From an uncultured Steroidobacter sp. (lineage in GTDB: Bacteria > Pseudomonadota > Gammaproteobacteria > Steroidobacterales > Steroidobacteraceae): 5,922 nt of DNA. The notes under the pieces are model-generated. The model had not been told where the DNA came from. It worked only from the letters and a program-made list of their open reading frames with translations, and made no database searches. Position numbers and translations under genes: made by a program. Where the stretch lies: NCBI GenBank assembly GCA_946478975.1, contig CAMLEO010000372.1:1-5922 (forward strand), read 5' to 3'. Shown here in pieces: positions 1 to 5,577 of the stretch; position 1 is the stretch's first letter, and each line of letters opens with the position of its first letter.

Positions 1-1056
1 GGAGGCTTTGTTCGTGCCCACGACGGTCTCGCCAATGTTCGCTGCCGAATCGACGTAGGTCACCAGCCCGAGCCAGGCCTTGCGAGCCGCCGGCCCGTAA
101 CTTTTCGCATCCAGCCAGCCGCGCTTCACGCCCTCGACCATAGCGAACGCAAACATTGCGCTGCCCGAGGTTTCCGGCCAGAAATCCGGCTGATCGATGA
201 GCTGCAGCCACAGCCCGTCCGGGTTTTGATACTTCAGCAGCCCGGCCATCATGAGTCGATAGCTCTGCATTATGCGAGCGTAACGCGGATGCTCAGGCGG
301 CAGCACCGAAAGCACTTCCGCCATGCCGGCGGCGACCCAGCCGTTGCCGCGGCCCCAATAGAAAGGTGAGTCGGGGCTGTGAAGAAACAAACCGTTCGGC
401 TGTTGCAGCTTGTTCAGGTACGCGACCATCGTCAGCGCCACGCGATCCAGATATTTCGGATCCTGAGTCGCGCGATAAGCCTGAACCTGTAGCACCGGCA
501 GCATATAAAGATCGTCGGCCCAGTAGCGCGCTTCGACGCTGATGCCGTCGGGCGTGGTGTTCTCCCATTGTTTGTCTGCGAAGTCGCGGCCGAGCGTGAG
601 ATAACTCGGATTGCGGTTGATCCGATAGATTTCCAGCGGCACGACGCCGGTGATGCGGTAGTCGACGTGCGCGCGAGGGCTGAGCCGTCGCGCGCCTTCG
701 GGCGTGAGGAATTGATCGAACTTGCCGACGAGCTGCTGAGTCAGGCGCTCATCCGAGGTGAGCTCAGCCACTTGCAGCGCGCCGTACCAGGCGCAAACTT
801 CCGGATAAATGATCCAACGATGAAACGAATTGACCTGGAAGTCGAAGCCGCGGGCAACGAAGTTGTTCGCGATGCGCCGGCCGACTTGCGCTGGATCGGT
901 TCCTTGCGGCCAGTCGCTGAAATATTTCTTCGCGATCGTCGCTGGATCGGACGCTCGCTCGGGGGCTGCGGCGGGAGTGCCGCAGCCGCCGACGATCGAG
1001 ACGCCCGAAACCAGCGCCGCCAGCCAGCCCACCTGCCGTCGAGCGATCTGGAGCAT
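1..1056 (-). CDS. GH105 unsaturated glycuronyl (rhamnogalacturonyl-type) hydrolase, putative lipoprotein, C-terminus cut by window edge
   Basis: Seen: a reading frame open from an ATG at 1056 to the left edge, 352 codons with no stop. The N-terminus has Arg6-Arg7, a hydrophobic stretch (about 11-23) and a lipobox-like V-G-G-C with Cys25, so a lipid-anchored periplasmic or outer-membrane enzyme is likely. Family motifs follow in order: VDYRITG (131-137), YWADDLYM (178-185), YWGRGNGWVAAGMAEV (233-248) and WPETSGSAMFAFA (293-305). Asp132 and Asp181 appear to match the two key aspartates of the YteR-type (alpha/alpha)6-barrel enzymes. Known for the family: hydration-driven removal of the terminal 4,5-unsaturated uronic acid left by polysaccharide lyases. 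Members are usually about 360-400 residues, so probably only a few dozen are missing. It follows the TonB receptor by 9 bases with its own ribosome-binding site. Substrate (rhamnogalacturonan, other pectin, ulvan or glucuronidated glycans) cannot be told from sequence. Confidence 0.9.
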   Translation of the reverse strand, partial: MLQIARRQVGWLAALVSGVSIVGGCGTPAAAPERASDPATIAKKYFSDWPQGTDPAQVGRRIANNFVARGFDFQVNSFHRWIIYPEVCAWYGALQVAELTSDERLTQQLVGKFDQFLTPEGARRLSPRAHVDYRITGVVPLEIYRINRNPSYLTLGRDFADKQWENTTPDGISVEARYWADDLYMLPVLQVQAYRATQDPKYLDRVALTMVAYLNKLQQPNGLFLHSPDSPFYWGRGNGWVAAGMAEVLSVLPPEHPRYARIMQSYRLMMAGLLKYQNPDGLWLQLIDQPDFWPETSGSAMFAFAMVEGVKRGWLDAKSYGPAARKAWLGLVTYVDSAANIGETVVGTNKAS

Positions 1057-1063
1057 TCTTCAA

Positions 1064-1067
1064 CCTC
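1064..1067 (-). promoter_or_regulatory. Ribosome-binding site of the GH105 gene, overlapping the receptor stop codon
   Basis: On the minus strand GAGG sits 7 bases before the ATG at 1056 and shares bases with the TGA stop of the receptor gene. This fixes the GH105 start and suggests translational coupling within one transcript. No promoter or terminator could fit in the 9-base gap. Confidence 0.75.
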
Positions 1068-3837
1068 AATACGTGTAGCGCACGCCGAGCAGAATCTCGC
1101 GACCCGTATGGCGATAACGCGAGACCAGGTTGTCGCTGTCGACGTAAGCGTCGGTGTATTCGTCGGTCAAGTTGATGCCTTCCAGCGAGACCGTGAACTT
1201 GTCGGTGATGTTATAGGACGCGGACGCATCGATATTGTTCGAATCATTCACGCCTTCCTCAGTCGTGCCGTTGCCGCCCGGGTAGGCGGTAAGGTACTTG
1301 CCGCGGTACGCCGACGAAATACGTGCGCTGAACTTTTCGGTCTCGTAATAAACAGTCAGGTTGTAGGTGTTGCGCGAGAGGTTCAGCAGATCCTTGCGGA
1401 CCGAGTCGCCGTTCGCGTACTTCACCGCCGACTCGATGTATGTGTAGTTGCCGATGAAGCCGAAGTTGCTGAAGGCGCCCGGCAGGAACGTAAACGGCTG
1501 CTGATACTGAAACTCCAGGCCGCGAATCCAGCCGCCTTCGCCATTGATGTTGCGCGTGACTTCGAACGAAGTGGCCGGATCCAGGCCATTGAGCAGCGCG
1601 ACCGGCAGGCCTGTGTCGGTGAAGGGCAGGCCGCGTGTTTCACGAACGCTGAACGACTTGATGTCTTTATAGAACAAGCCGAGGCCGACCAGCGCTTCGT
1701 CCGTAAAGTAATACTCGGCGCCCAGGTCGAAGTTGGTCGCGCGGAATGGGTTGAGCAACGGATTGCCGAAGCTCACAGTGCGCGAGCCGACGTTGACAGT
1801 GCCGCCGGGAGTCAAATCGCCGAGCGCGGGACGTGCCATGACTTTCGCGGCCGCGAGGCGCACCAGGAAGTCGTGACTCGGCTCCAGCACCAGGTTGATC
1901 GAAGGCAGGGTGTCGGTGTAGTCGTTGTCGACCTTCACCAGCTGATTGCCCACCCCGGTGCGATTCAAGATGCCTTTGGAAGTCACATCCGTTTGCGCGT
2001 AGCGCACGCCGGTCGTGCCACGCAGCGGCATGTCGAACACGTCATATTCGAAGTCCACCGCCATGAACGCGCTGGCATCGTCTTCGCTCACAGTTCGCGT
2101 ATCGCCGGTGGAAACCGTCAATGCGTACGCAGGATTGGTGAACAGGCCCACGTAGTCGGCAGATTTCCAGACATCCGGCACGATGTAGTTGCGGTCCGAG
2201 CCGGCGGGAATATCCAGATCGCGGCCGACCGGCAGCGAACGTGCGATGTTGCCGACGCCCACGAGCTGCGCGCTCGCGGGCAGCACGCCGCCGGAAGAGA
2301 AGTCCTTCATATCGACTGCGAATTTTTTCAGCAGCGCGCCGCCTTTGAGGGTCACGCGGTCGGTGAGGTCATATTCCAGCGCGAACTTGCCGGTGTCGTA
2401 GCTGTTGACGATGGAGCTTTCGCGACGACGCGCTTCGGTCAGCGTCCACAGCGCCGGATTGGTCATGTCGATGCCATGAACCAGGTACGGCATGCGGTCG
2501 TGGCCATTGCGGAAGTCATACGTGTAGCCGTCGACGTTGAGCGCGTCATAAGCAAACGAGAAGTTGTACGGCGTCTGCAGGTCGTTCTTGCTGGTGCCGA
2601 GCAACGCGTTGAGCCGGAGCGTATCGCTGAATTCGTGCGAGCCGCTCAAAGTGAACTGGTGATACTTGGTGATGTGACGCTCGAAGCCGTTCTCCGAACG
2701 CAGATCTACGTTGTCGAACACGCCATAAACGAGATTGGCGCCGTCCAGCGCGTAGTCGCGCACGATGGTTTCATTGATGCCGGTGGCGTTGGTGCGGCTG
2801 AAAGAAATCGAGCCCGCGTTCGCGTTCTCGGTCTGGCTGCTGTAGTACGCATACAGCGCGTCGAAGTTGATGAGCGTCGACTCCGCTGGTGCCCACTGCA
2901 GCGCGCCGGTCAGGCCGTAACGTTTCTGATCCAGCAAACTTTCGGCGTAACGCGGAATGCGCGGATGAAATGCTTCATTCACCGCGTTGAGCTCTGCAGC
3001 GGATGTACAGGGCGTGCAACCGCCGAAGTTGCCGGTCGGTCGCGCAGTACTGCCGGGAGTGCGATCGATCACGGCCTGGCCGTTATCGCCCCAGCGCGTC
3101 GTGCCGAAACCTTCGTCGAACGGATTTCGTTCGCTGTACGCCGCCGAGAACAGAGCACCGAACGTGCGGTTGTCGTTCGACCAGCTGACGAGGCCGGCGG
3201 CGCGCGGATTGGTATCTTCAGTCACATCGTTGTAGCTCGCCTGGCCGGAGAGGGCAGTGCGAAAGCCTTGGAAATCGAACGGACGCGCAGTCTGCAAATC
3301 GACGGTGGCGCCGAGCGAGCCTTCATCCAGATCCGCGGTTTGGGTTTTGCGCACCACGATGCTTTGAAACAGCTCGGACGCGAACACGTTGAAGTCGAAG
3401 CCGCGGCCGCGATTGCCGGTCGAGCCCGCGACCGTTTCCATACCGTTGATGTTGGTGCGTGTGAAGTCGCCGCCGAGGCCGCGAACTGTGATCGTGCGGC
3501 CCTGGCCGCTTTCGCGATTGATGGTGACGCCGGGAATGCGCTGCAGGGCTTCGGCCAGGTTCAGGTCCGGAAAGTCGGCGATGTCTTCGGCCATGATGGC
3601 GTCGACGGCGCCGATCTCTTCACGCTTCTTGTCGAGCGCGAGATTCAGGCTCTCGCGAAAGCCGGTGACCACGATTTCTTCCAGCTTGTCCGAGCCGCTC
3701 GCTTGAGCCTGGCCCGGCGCGGCGTCTTCGGCGAGCGCCGGCGACACGGAGCTGGCAATGGCGACGGCCGCGGCCGAGTGAACGATCGCCGAGCGAACGG
3801 CCCAACGAAGCAGGCCGCGTTGCGAATGCGTGCGCAT
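1066..3837 (-). CDS. TonB-dependent outer-membrane receptor, Xanthomonas/Caulobacter type, probably for oligosaccharide uptake
   Basis: Seen: 923 residues from the ATG at 3837, chosen because GGGGGA lies 6 bases upstream and a clean signal peptide follows (basic start, hydrophobic 13-31, A-L-A cleavage after residue 36). A TonB box EEIVVTG is at 53-59. The plug domain follows, with NLAEALQRIPGV (93-104) and ITVRGLG (116-122). The beta-barrel carries the typical YTDTLPSINL (640-649) and GNPLLNP (691-697) motifs and ends in an aromatic residue, VRYTY, as outer-membrane barrels do. Family knowledge: TonB/ExbBD-energised import across the outer membrane; length is normal for this class. A Cys274-x-x-Cys277 pair lies in a probable extracellular loop. 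The GH105 gene directly downstream suggests unsaturated uronic-acid oligosaccharides (pectin type) as cargo; this is inference from context. A further in-frame ATG at 3924 would add 29 residues ahead of the signal peptide and is unlikely to be used. Confidence 0.93.
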   Translation of the reverse strand: MRTHSQRGLLRWAVRSAIVHSAAAVAIASSVSPALAEDAAPGQAQASGSDKLEEIVVTGFRESLNLALDKKREEIGAVDAIMAEDIADFPDLNLAEALQRIPGVTINRESGQGRTITVRGLGGDFTRTNINGMETVAGSTGNRGRGFDFNVFASELFQSIVVRKTQTADLDEGSLGATVDLQTARPFDFQGFRTALSGQASYNDVTEDTNPRAAGLVSWSNDNRTFGALFSAAYSERNPFDEGFGTTRWGDNGQAVIDRTPGSTARPTGNFGGCTPCTSAAELNAVNEAFHPRIPRYAESLLDQKRYGLTGALQWAPAESTLINFDALYAYYSSQTENANAGSISFSRTNATGINETIVRDYALDGANLVYGVFDNVDLRSENGFERHITKYHQFTLSGSHEFSDTLRLNALLGTSKNDLQTPYNFSFAYDALNVDGYTYDFRNGHDRMPYLVHGIDMTNPALWTLTEARRRESSIVNSYDTGKFALEYDLTDRVTLKGGALLKKFAVDMKDFSSGGVLPASAQLVGVGNIARSLPVGRDLDIPAGSDRNYIVPDVWKSADYVGLFTNPAYALTVSTGDTRTVSEDDASAFMAVDFEYDVFDMPLRGTTGVRYAQTDVTSKGILNRTGVGNQLVKVDNDYTDTLPSINLVLEPSHDFLVRLAAAKVMARPALGDLTPGGTVNVGSRTVSFGNPLLNPFRATNFDLGAEYYFTDEALVGLGLFYKDIKSFSVRETRGLPFTDTGLPVALLNGLDPATSFEVTRNINGEGGWIRGLEFQYQQPFTFLPGAFSNFGFIGNYTYIESAVKYANGDSVRKDLLNLSRNTYNLTVYYETEKFSARISSAYRGKYLTAYPGGNGTTEEGVNDSNNIDASASYNITDKFTVSLEGINLTDEYTDAYVDSDNLVSRYRHTGREILLGVRYTY

Positions 3838-3843
3838 GATCAA

Positions 3844-3849
3844 TCCCCC
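3844..3849 (-). promoter_or_regulatory. Ribosome-binding site of the TonB receptor gene
   Basis: The minus strand reads GGGGGA 6 bases before the ATG at 3837. It supports this start over the in-frame ATG at 3924, because the protein then begins with a normal signal peptide. Confidence 0.65.
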
Positions 3850-3873
3850 AACTGACGTTACTGATCGTTTCCG

Positions 3874-3887
3874 TGACACCGGTAGCA
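3874..3887. promoter_or_regulatory. Candidate LacI-type operator near the receptor start
   Basis: TGACACCGGTAGCA is a near-palindrome centred on CG. The half-sites TGACACC and TGCTACC (reverse complement of the right half) agree at 5 of 7 positions. LacI-family operators are commonly even-length palindromes with a central CG, and those controlling sugar-uptake TonB receptors often lie just upstream of the gene. This one is 36 bases from the receptor ATG. A chance near-palindrome is possible. Confidence 0.25.
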
Positions 3888-3943
3888 GCCACCGTGCACA
3901 GGCCTGCTTAAGCAACACCGTCACGCCCCACGCATTCGCGCCG

Positions 3944-3975
3944 ATGATTGTGAATGATCGAAAATGATTCGATCA
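3944..3975. repeat. Perfect 8+5+8 inverted repeat overlapping three ATGAT copies at 10-base spacing
   Basis: Seen: TGATCGAA (3955-3962), spacer AATGA, TTCGATCA (3968-3975), both arms perfectly complementary. Overlaid on this, ATGAT occurs at 3944, 3954 and 3964, exactly one helical turn apart. It lies 107-138 bases upstream of the receptor start. The arrangement resembles an operator for a dimeric regulator, possibly with cooperative binding on one face of the helix. No specific regulator family is recognised. Confidence 0.45.
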
Positions 3976-3990
3976 CCCGAAGAGGCCTAT

Positions 3991-4003
3991 GTTGTATGAC
4001 AAC
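3991..4003. promoter_or_regulatory. Candidate GntR (FadR-subfamily) operator
   Basis: GTTGTATGACAAC is a perfect inverted repeat with arms GTTGT/ACAAC around ATG. Its core TTGTATGACAA (3992-4002) fits every fixed position of TNGTNNNACNA, the pattern known for FadR-subfamily GntR regulators. Several hexuronate regulators belong to that subfamily, which fits the inferred pectin-related role of the receptor/GH105 unit. It lies 154 bases upstream of the receptor start and 227 from the aminotransferase start. Which regulator binds, if any, is unknown. Confidence 0.4.
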
Positions 4004-4083
4004 TTTACGGGGTTTTTTCGGGAGCGCAAGGGGAGGTTTTTCAAAAAGAGTCAAATCACGGCAAATTCGCGCAACTGGAGAAC

Positions 4084-4102
4084 CCAGTGCGACGGGCACT
4101 GG
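4084..4102. repeat. Perfect 7+5+7 inverted repeat
   Basis: CCAGTGC (4084-4090) and GCACTGG (4096-4102) are exact complements around GACGG. It lies 127 bases upstream of the aminotransferase start, just before the -10-like TCTAAT (4129-4134). It could be an operator or an RNA hairpin. No poly-T follows on either strand, so a terminator is unlikely. Confidence 0.35.
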
Positions 4103-4160
4103 TACGACGACTTGGATTGGTGGTTTTCTCTAATGAGTGCCGTCGGGCGCGGCCACTTTG

Positions 4161-4192
4161 CAGCATTCTGTGGGCGCAACTGCCCTATGCTG
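4161..4192 (+). repeat. Possible leader hairpin upstream of the aminotransferase
   Basis: CAGCAT (4161-4166) pairs with ATGCTG (4187-4192), and inside it GGGC (4172-4175) pairs with GCCC (4182-4185) around GCAACT. The two stems stack with an asymmetric bulge, 5 bases on one side and 1 on the other. It ends 25 bases before the ribosome-binding site. The two stems are short, so this could be chance. I see no leader peptide with repeated Tyr, Phe or Asp codons that would mark an attenuator. Confidence 0.25.
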
Positions 4193-4217
4193 ATGCGCTT
4201 TCGATTTGCGCTTCACT

Positions 4218-4225
4218 GGAGAGAG
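4218..4225 (+). promoter_or_regulatory. Ribosome-binding site of the aminotransferase gene
   Basis: GGAGAGAG stands 4 bases (6-7 from its GGAGA core) before the ATG at 4230. It decides this start over the in-frame ATG at 4206, which would place the purine tract inside the gene. Confidence 0.7.
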
Positions 4226-4229
4226 TTCG

Positions 4230-5435
4230 ATGTTTCAGACGCTCGATGTGCCGCCCGAGGATCCGATCCTTGGCCTGATCGCCGCCTTTCGTAACGATCC
4301 TTCGCCGGACAAAGTGGATCTGGGCGTCGGCGTGTACCGCGATGAGCGCGGCCTGACGACAGTATTGGAAGCGGTGAAAGCGGCGGAGCAGCGGCTGGTC
4401 ACTGAGCAGGATTCCAAAACCTATCTCGGCCCGACCGGCAACGAACGTTTCAACGAAGCCATCGCGACGCTGGTGCTCGGTGCGAAACATGCCGCGCTTC
4501 GGGACGATCGCGTGCGAACCATTCAAGCGCCTGGCGGCTGCGGCGCGTTGCGCATCGGTGCCGAGCTCATTCACCGGGCGAACCCCCAGACGCCGATCAT
4601 GGTGAGCGATCCCACGTGGGCGAATCACGTGCCGCTGCTTTCGAGCGCCGGCCTGCAACTGCAACGTTATCCGTACTACGACAAAGCGACCGGCGCGGTG
4701 CAGTTCGATCGCATGGCGAGCTCGATCGACGCGCTGCCTGCGGGCACAGTCGTGTTGGTTCATGGCGCATGTCACAACCCGACCGGTGCGGATCTTTCTC
4801 AGCAGCAGTGGCAGCAGCTCGCAGATTTGTTGAGCCAGCGCGGCCTGGTGCCGTTCGTCGATCTTGCGTATCAAGGCTTGGGCGATGGATTGGATGAGGA
4901 TGCGTACGGCGCACGACTGCTCGCCGAGAAGCTGCCTGAAGTGCTGATCGCCGTCTCGTGCTCGAAGAATTTTGGTTTGTATCGAGAGCGCGTCGGTGCA
5001 TTGATCGTCATTGGCCAGACGCGTCAGCATGCGGATGCTGCTGCGGCCAATCTCGGGAAGATCGCTCGTGGCATCTATTCGATGCCTCCCGATCACGGCG
5101 CCGCCATCGTCTCTCGCATTCTCGAAGATGCAAAGCTGGCGACTCAATGGCGTCGCGAGCTCGCGAAGATGCGCGAGCGCATCGGCACTCTGCGCAAGGC
5201 GCTGAGCGAGGCATTGACGCTTGCATGCCGGGGTCGGGACTTTTCGCAGATCGTCGCTCAACGCGGCATGTTCTCGATGCTGGATCTGACGCCGGCAGGT
5301 GTCGAGCGGCTGCGCAAAGACAAGCACATCTATATGCCGGGCGACGGACGCATCAACATTTCCGGCCTGCGCGAACAGCGCGTGGACTATGTCGCCTGGT
5401 CGGTTGCCGAGGAAATCGGCAAGCCGCCCCGTTAG
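4230..5435 (+). CDS. Aspartate/aromatic amino acid aminotransferase (class I, PLP-dependent, AspC/TyrB family)
   Basis: Seen: 401 residues, close to the roughly 396 of E. coli AspC, starting MFQTLDVPPEDPILGL as the family does. Motifs in order: SKTYLGPTG (62-70), APGGCGALR (100-108), DPTWANH (127-133, Trp stacking on the cofactor), HNPTG (182-186, Asn183), DLAYQGLGDGL (211-221, Asp211 and Tyr214), SCSKNFGLYRERVG (243-256, Lys246 forms the Schiff base, Arg254 nearby), RGIYSMPPDHG (280-290) and GRINISG (373-379, Arg374 binds the substrate alpha-carboxylate). Arg280 lines up with Arg292 (pig numbering), the residue that holds dicarboxylic side chains, so aspartate and glutamate use is expected; aromatic acids may also be accepted. 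Cys104 replaces the usual Thr next to the PLP phosphate. The reaction is amino transfer to 2-oxoglutarate in the cytoplasm. It is divergent from the receptor genes and looks monocistronic. Choice between AspC and TyrB naming is not possible from sequence alone. Confidence 0.95.
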   Translation: MFQTLDVPPEDPILGLIAAFRNDPSPDKVDLGVGVYRDERGLTTVLEAVKAAEQRLVTEQDSKTYLGPTGNERFNEAIATLVLGAKHAALRDDRVRTIQAPGGCGALRIGAELIHRANPQTPIMVSDPTWANHVPLLSSAGLQLQRYPYYDKATGAVQFDRMASSIDALPAGTVVLVHGACHNPTGADLSQQQWQQLADLLSQRGLVPFVDLAYQGLGDGLDEDAYGARLLAEKLPEVLIAVSCSKNFGLYRERVGALIVIGQTRQHADAAAANLGKIARGIYSMPPDHGAAIVSRILEDAKLATQWRRELAKMRERIGTLRKALSEALTLACRGRDFSQIVAQRGMFSMLDLTPAGVERLRKDKHIYMPGDGRINISGLREQRVDYVAWSVAEEIGKPPR

Positions 5436-5440
5436 CGACG

Positions 5441-5461
5441 GGCCGCTGCCAGGGAGCGGCC
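5441..5461 (+). terminator. Candidate terminator hairpin after the aminotransferase gene
   Basis: GGCCGCT (5441-5447) and AGCGGCC (5455-5461) are exact complements around a 7-base loop, 5 bases after the TAG stop. The stem is strong, but only TTT occurs a few bases later (5467-5469), so efficient intrinsic termination is doubtful. Confidence 0.45.
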
Positions 5462-5479
5462 TGAGATTTCATGGAAGGG

Positions 5480-5525
5480 CCGGGTAGTCGATTGACTTCT
5501 GTAAAGAAAAGAAGAAGCTACCCGG
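5480..5525. repeat. Long-loop inverted repeat between the aminotransferase and tssA
   Basis: CCGGGTAG (5480-5487) pairs perfectly with CTACCCGG (5518-5525) across 30 bases. A further CTTCT (5496-5500) / AGAAG (5513-5517) stem can stack directly beneath on the 3' side. The loop contains a 15-base run of purines (5503-5517). TTGACT at 5492-5497 resembles a -35 box, but no good -10 lies at the right distance. Its role is unknown: RNA structure, protein site or chance. Confidence 0.35.
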
Positions 5526-5533
5526 GCTATCGA

Positions 5534-5553
5534 AGGTCGGAATCACCCGACCT
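5534..5553. repeat. 7+6+7 inverted repeat upstream of tssA
   Basis: AGGTCGG (5534-5540) and CCGACCT (5547-5553) are exact complements around AATCAC. It ends 24 bases before the tssA ATG and just before the purine-rich GGAAGG, so as RNA it would be a hairpin in the leader next to the ribosome-binding site. An operator is equally possible. Confidence 0.35.
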
Positions 5554-5577
5554 GCGTGCGGAAGGCTCTTCTAGACT

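Larger units (their letters stand above)
3838..4229. other. Divergent intergenic control region between the receptor and aminotransferase genes
   Basis: This stretch of about 390 bases separates genes transcribed away from each other, so it must hold both promoters. It is visibly more AT-rich in 3943-4075 than the flanking genes and is dense in inverted repeats, listed separately. It also has small perfect palindromes CAGGCCTG (3899-3906) and TGCTTAAGCA (3905-3914). I found no convincing sigma-70 pair for either gene. The best single -10-like hexamer for the aminotransferase is TCTAAT at 4129-4134, without a recognisable -35. Short open frames here lack coding character. Confidence 0.7.

Noticed and set aside
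568..3855. Very long open frame of 1095 codons on the plus strand opposite the receptor and part of the GH105 gene
   Set aside because: The opposite strand carries complete family motifs, a signal peptide and ribosome-binding sites. The plus-strand translation has no recognisable domain and is rich in Arg, Ala and Val, as expected for the mirror frame of a GC-rich gene.
3838..3924. N-terminal extension of the receptor to an ATG at 3924
   Set aside because: It would put 29 residues ahead of a clear signal peptide, and the good ribosome-binding site lies before the ATG at 3837.
3908..4099. Open frame of 63 codons on the minus strand in the intergenic region
   Set aside because: No ribosome-binding site or domain, and it overlaps the repeat-rich control region.
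4206..4229. N-terminal extension of the aminotransferase to an ATG at 4206
   Set aside because: The purine-rich GGAGAGAG would then be inside the gene, and family members begin with the MF...DPILGL pattern that starts at 4230.
3989..4294. Open frame of 101 codons on the plus strand starting in the intergenic region
   Set aside because: It does have AAGAGG shortly before its ATG, but at a cramped 3-base spacing. It runs out of frame into the aminotransferase start, covers the operator-like repeats, and its product is of odd composition with no recognisable family.
4185..5327. Open frame of 380 codons on the minus strand opposite the aminotransferase
   Set aside because: The plus strand encodes a full aminotransferase with all catalytic residues. 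The antisense product is Arg/His/Gln-rich and shows no domain.
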